Origin: Vavraia culicis subsp. floridensis
Taxonomy: Eukaryota > Microsporidia > Pleistophoridae
Length of the DNA: 64,000 bases
Assembly: GCF_000192795.1 (NCBI RefSeq)
Contig: NW_007360605.1
Span: forward strand, 174,203 to 238,202
Direction: 5' to 3'
Position 1 is the first letter of the stretch. Each line of letters opens with the position of its first letter. Made by a program: the position numbers and the translations under genes. The notes beneath the pieces are model-generated. The model saw nothing but the letters and a program-made list of their open reading frames with translations, searched no databases and had not been told where the DNA came from. Shown here in pieces: positions 60,954 to 64,000 of this stretch.

Positions 60954-62835
60954 ATGGTGTGACCGTGCTCCTTACACCTTGTGTTAACCACAAGTAGTAC
61001 ATAGGAGTGCTGAGATAACTCTGACGTAGTTTAAACACTAATTAGTTCGTGTGGTTTGTCCGCCGAAGAGTTATTTGCATTTCTCCTTACTATGCACAGC
61101 ATCTGTGTCTACCATTATAGTTAATTATGGAATTCTGATAAATTGCGGTTATGCAGCTTTACCGTAAATAATGTTTTTGTTGATGTGTACACCGAGAATG
61201 GTATGTTTTGCGATTACATTTTTGAGTCCGATCAATAATTTGGAAAATGAGATCATATTTACGAGATTATTAGCGTGTATTTCTTCGCATCTAGTTGTTG
61301 TGACATTTTCTTAATCTTCACACCAAGAAGAAGTTTCCATTGTCCCACATTTTTACATTTTCTTAATATACACACCAAGAAGAAGTTTCCATTGTCCCAC
61401 ATGGATTTTTGAACATCGAATTCTCGATTTTAAATCACGAGTGACATTCTGACAAATTGCTAAAACAACGCTTGGGTCCGTGTTAAGAGAAATACACCGA
61501 AGATGATGTGGTGTTGTCGTTCACAAAAATTTTATTACTGCAAATCTTGGCGTGTTACATGCAGTAAATGGTGTGAAATGGCCTGTGAGCGGGAAGAAGC
61601 TGAGCATTTATAATTTTCTTCCTCCGAAAGTAAAAGACAACGCTCACAGCACCATATGTGTAGAAAATACTTAATAGTATTATCACTGAGACAGCACAAG
61701 CAAAGCATGGTGATATTCTCCCATGCCAAACGATAAACATAAAGTGCTAACCAAACCGACAGCGCACGAAAAAACGAGTAAAAAAATATTTTATCTAAAA
61801 ATGTGAAGTGCCTACGACACATGGCAATAATCACACCGCATGCTTCCTAATCACTTAGTTGCTCTCGGAAATGTTCATCACTCGCTGTAATCAACTACGA
61901 GTACTGTTTTATTCCAAGGGTACAAAATTTTTTTGATTATATTGTGCTTGTCCGTAGGGATGCGCACATACAGTAGAACACAGCGAACCACGAAGTATAT
62001 TTAGCTATCGGAGTCTAAATACACACCTATATTATTAATTAGCGATATATTCGTCACAATTTTTAAATAATTTGGATTGGAATTCGGTGTGTGCAATGAT
62101 CACGGAACAAATTAGTACAAAACATTTTTATGGGAATAGAAGCAGTGACCGAAAAGAATTTTCAAGACCATTAGTTGTCGATGCTAGGTATATTGTGTTC
62201 TCAAAAGTGCGTTACATTAAGAGTTCTGTTTTTTAGAAAGTTATTCGACGTGTGATCATGAACTGAGGATAGTGGCCATGGTCGAGTTCAGCAAACCAGA
62301 AAGTATGTTTATTGTAGTGTTGACGTATGAGGAGATGAGTAAAAGACCTTCATTGATAGAGTATCAAACGTTTAAAGTATAACGCCAAGATATCAGGAAT
62401 TATAAACTTGATGGCATTTCTCAGGTTTCCGTGTACAAAATTGCATTTTTATTTGTAATGACATTAAGATGTCTCAACTTCGAACAACGGCGATCCCATA
62501 ACCACTTCATAAGCGCTAATACATATTACTTCAATGTTTATGGTGTTCTAAACACAGGCAGCGCTATAACATACGTGATGCATTTCTTCATTCTAGAACA
62601 CAGTTTTTGATTTGACAAGCTATAGTTTGTGCACCATTCGAAAATTTAATGAATTGATACCGTTTTTTTCTATCATAAGTCTACCAATTATCCCTGATAC
62701 ATATGTTCACTGGATACTTAGATCAAGCCGTCACTTCGCAAAGACTATCCCAACTTTTTACCGACAAAGGTATTCGTTCATTTAATATTAATAAACTAGA
62801 AATGTAAATATAGTAAGTGCGTCACACAGCCCACC
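60954..62835. other. Intergenic with a 52-bp duplication
   Basis: Only the 52-bp duplication (61303-61402) and a reverse copy of the dispersed motif (62296-62313) stand out. No gene is supported. Confidence 0.6.
61303..61402. repeat. 52-bp tandem duplication
   Basis: Copies begin at 61303 and 61355 (core ccaagaagaagtttccattg). They differ only at aatcttca versus aatataca, and the second lacks the last four bases. Confidence 0.92.
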
Positions 62836-63974
62836 ATGGAAGCAGCCAACAACAGTGTTACAGACATACAATTACATAGCAATAACATAAGTGAATCAAA
62901 TATCTCACATCATATACCATCGTGGACTAGCGGAATAGGTTCGAGTCTGGAGAGCTCAACTGTAAGTCGTATACTCAATGTTGTAAAGAAAAGAATATCC
63001 TATACAAATTATTCTTTCACAATGTTCGGTGCAACTCTGATAATCTTAGGGTTTATGCTTGCACTGATGGCCGTGGTTATAACTTGTATAAACTCCTGCT
63101 GGAAAAAAAGAAAAGCATCTACGAGAAAGCACTCAGCAGAAAAAACATAGAAGTCTTCAAACGATGAATTACACGAGTTAAACATGATTAAGCCTATCAT
63201 TACGATAAGAATTGATGGAGATGAAACTATGACTGTCAAAAGAGAGACACTCACTAAAATGTCAAACGATGAAAACAGAGGTAAAACAACGGGGATAGAT
63301 GCTGATCAAGGTAAAACTATTGCAGCAACGAACGGAAGTAGAGGACCGTATGATCAAAATAGAAATAATTTGTTAACTAGGGAATTAGAGGATGTATTGA
63401 AGAGCTTGATAAGATGTACAGGGCAAGAAGAATTCAAAAACGCGAGAGCATATGCAACACAGTGTAAATTAGAATACAAAAGGAATTCTAAGGAAGAAAC
63501 GAGTTACGAACTGACAAAGATGAGTACCAGTTCGTCTAGCATTATCGAAGTTGATGTGCATTGCAGCGAGTTCGATAGGCAAAAACATACTTTGTTGAAC
63601 TGTGAGGATGAAAAGATGTGTAATGTGGACGATTCCTCTTCTGTTCTTACAACCAACAATTCTGCTAACTATGATATGTGTTCTCAGACCGGTATGAACA
63701 AAAACATGCTGAGCATAAGCAAATACATGGTGAGTTTGAGAATGTTCTCAGCGATATTAAGAAGAGCATCGACAGTTTGGCACTAATGGAATCGGAATGC
63801 GAAGAAATAACGAGCCAAAATAAGAACAACGGAGCAAATTAGTTGTTATGTGCTGCAGAAACACCTGATCGAGAGAAGGATAACTTCTCAGAACAGCTTT
63901 AGCTATTCGCCATGTAGAAAAACCAAGCTGTAATATCCAATTTGGACGATAAATATGATGAACTGCAGGGCTGA
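62836..63974 (+). pseudogene. Decayed single-pass membrane protein gene
   Basis: The ATG at 62836 (after cagcccacc, a C-run start) opens 104 codons. These encode a Ser/Asn-rich N-terminal region, one membrane segment at about 65-87 (ATLIILGFMLALMAVVITC) and a basic tail. A single TAG at 63148-63150 interrupts. The same frame then stays open to 63786, including an ATG at 63184. Past about 63675 the coiled-coil-like coding pattern moves to another frame (SDIKKSIDSLALMESECEE), implying a frameshift near 63672-63690. That frame runs on past further in-frame TAGs at 63840, 63900 and 63915 to a TGA at 63972. The first ORF alone could still be expressed as a short membrane protein. No family is recognised. 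Confidence 0.6.
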
Positions 63975-64000
63975 ACATAATAACAACTATACGCTTGATG

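Noticed and set aside
1..64000. CRISPR arrays, operons with Shine-Dalgarno sites, riboswitches or prophage
   Set aside because: The gene content is eukaryotic. The tandem arrays lack the repeat-spacer alternation of CRISPR, and no bacterial signals are present.

Overview
The window reads as nuclear DNA of a microsporidian (intracellular fungus). The genes are intronless and shorter than their yeast or animal relatives. Most housekeeping ATGs have a run of three or more C just upstream, as is known from microsporidia. The conserved set is eukaryotic: actin, MCM6, Cdc73, Emg1/Nep1, a Chd1-type remodeller, zuotin, Caf40/CNOT9, Pch2/TRIP13, N-myristoyltransferase, phosphatidylserine decarboxylase and M18 aminopeptidase. 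Gene spacing is loose, so a large-genome lineage such as the Trachipleistophora/Vavraia group is possible, but that is inference.

Layout. 0.2-5.9 kb: forkhead factor, Emg1, tRNA-Glu, two unknown proteins, a 30-bp tandem array and Cdc73. 5.9-17.4 kb: an AT-rich near-desert holding two related homeobox genes about 5 kb apart. 17.4-26.8 kb: actin, M18 aminopeptidase, MCM6 and phosphatidylserine decarboxylase. 26.8-31.6 kb: sparse, with two adjacent small membrane-protein genes. 31.6-36.8 kb: lineage-specific proteins, several with likely signal peptides, plus a ubiquitin-interacting-motif-like microprotein and one gene apparently cut by a frameshift at a run of eight A. 38.4-49.3 kb: housekeeping block (zuotin, Caf40, Pch2, NMT, an Rrp17-like protein, an LEA2-like membrane protein, a degenerate acyltransferase and a BAR-like protein). 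49.3-55 kb: a 41-bp tandem array and a secreted coiled-coil repeat protein. 55-59.1 kb: Chd1. 59.1-64 kb: sparse, ending in a decayed membrane-protein gene.

Genes fall into two start-site classes. Housekeeping genes mostly carry a C run near the ATG. Both homeobox genes, one membrane protein, two secreted coiled-coil proteins and one unknown gene instead carry a TATA box (ACTATATAAAC or close) 17-20 nt before the ATG and no C run. Three of these TATA boxes are the identical 11-mer. This is the most coherent possibly undescribed signal found.

Functionally the conserved genes cover chromatin and transcription elongation (Chd1, Cdc73), mRNA decay (Caf40), ribosome assembly and nascent-chain handling (Emg1, Rrp17-like, zuotin), replication (MCM6), HORMA remodelling (Pch2), lipid and membrane work (PSD, acyltransferase-like, BAR-like) and protein lipidation (NMT). 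All identifications come from reading the sequence by eye; no searches were run.
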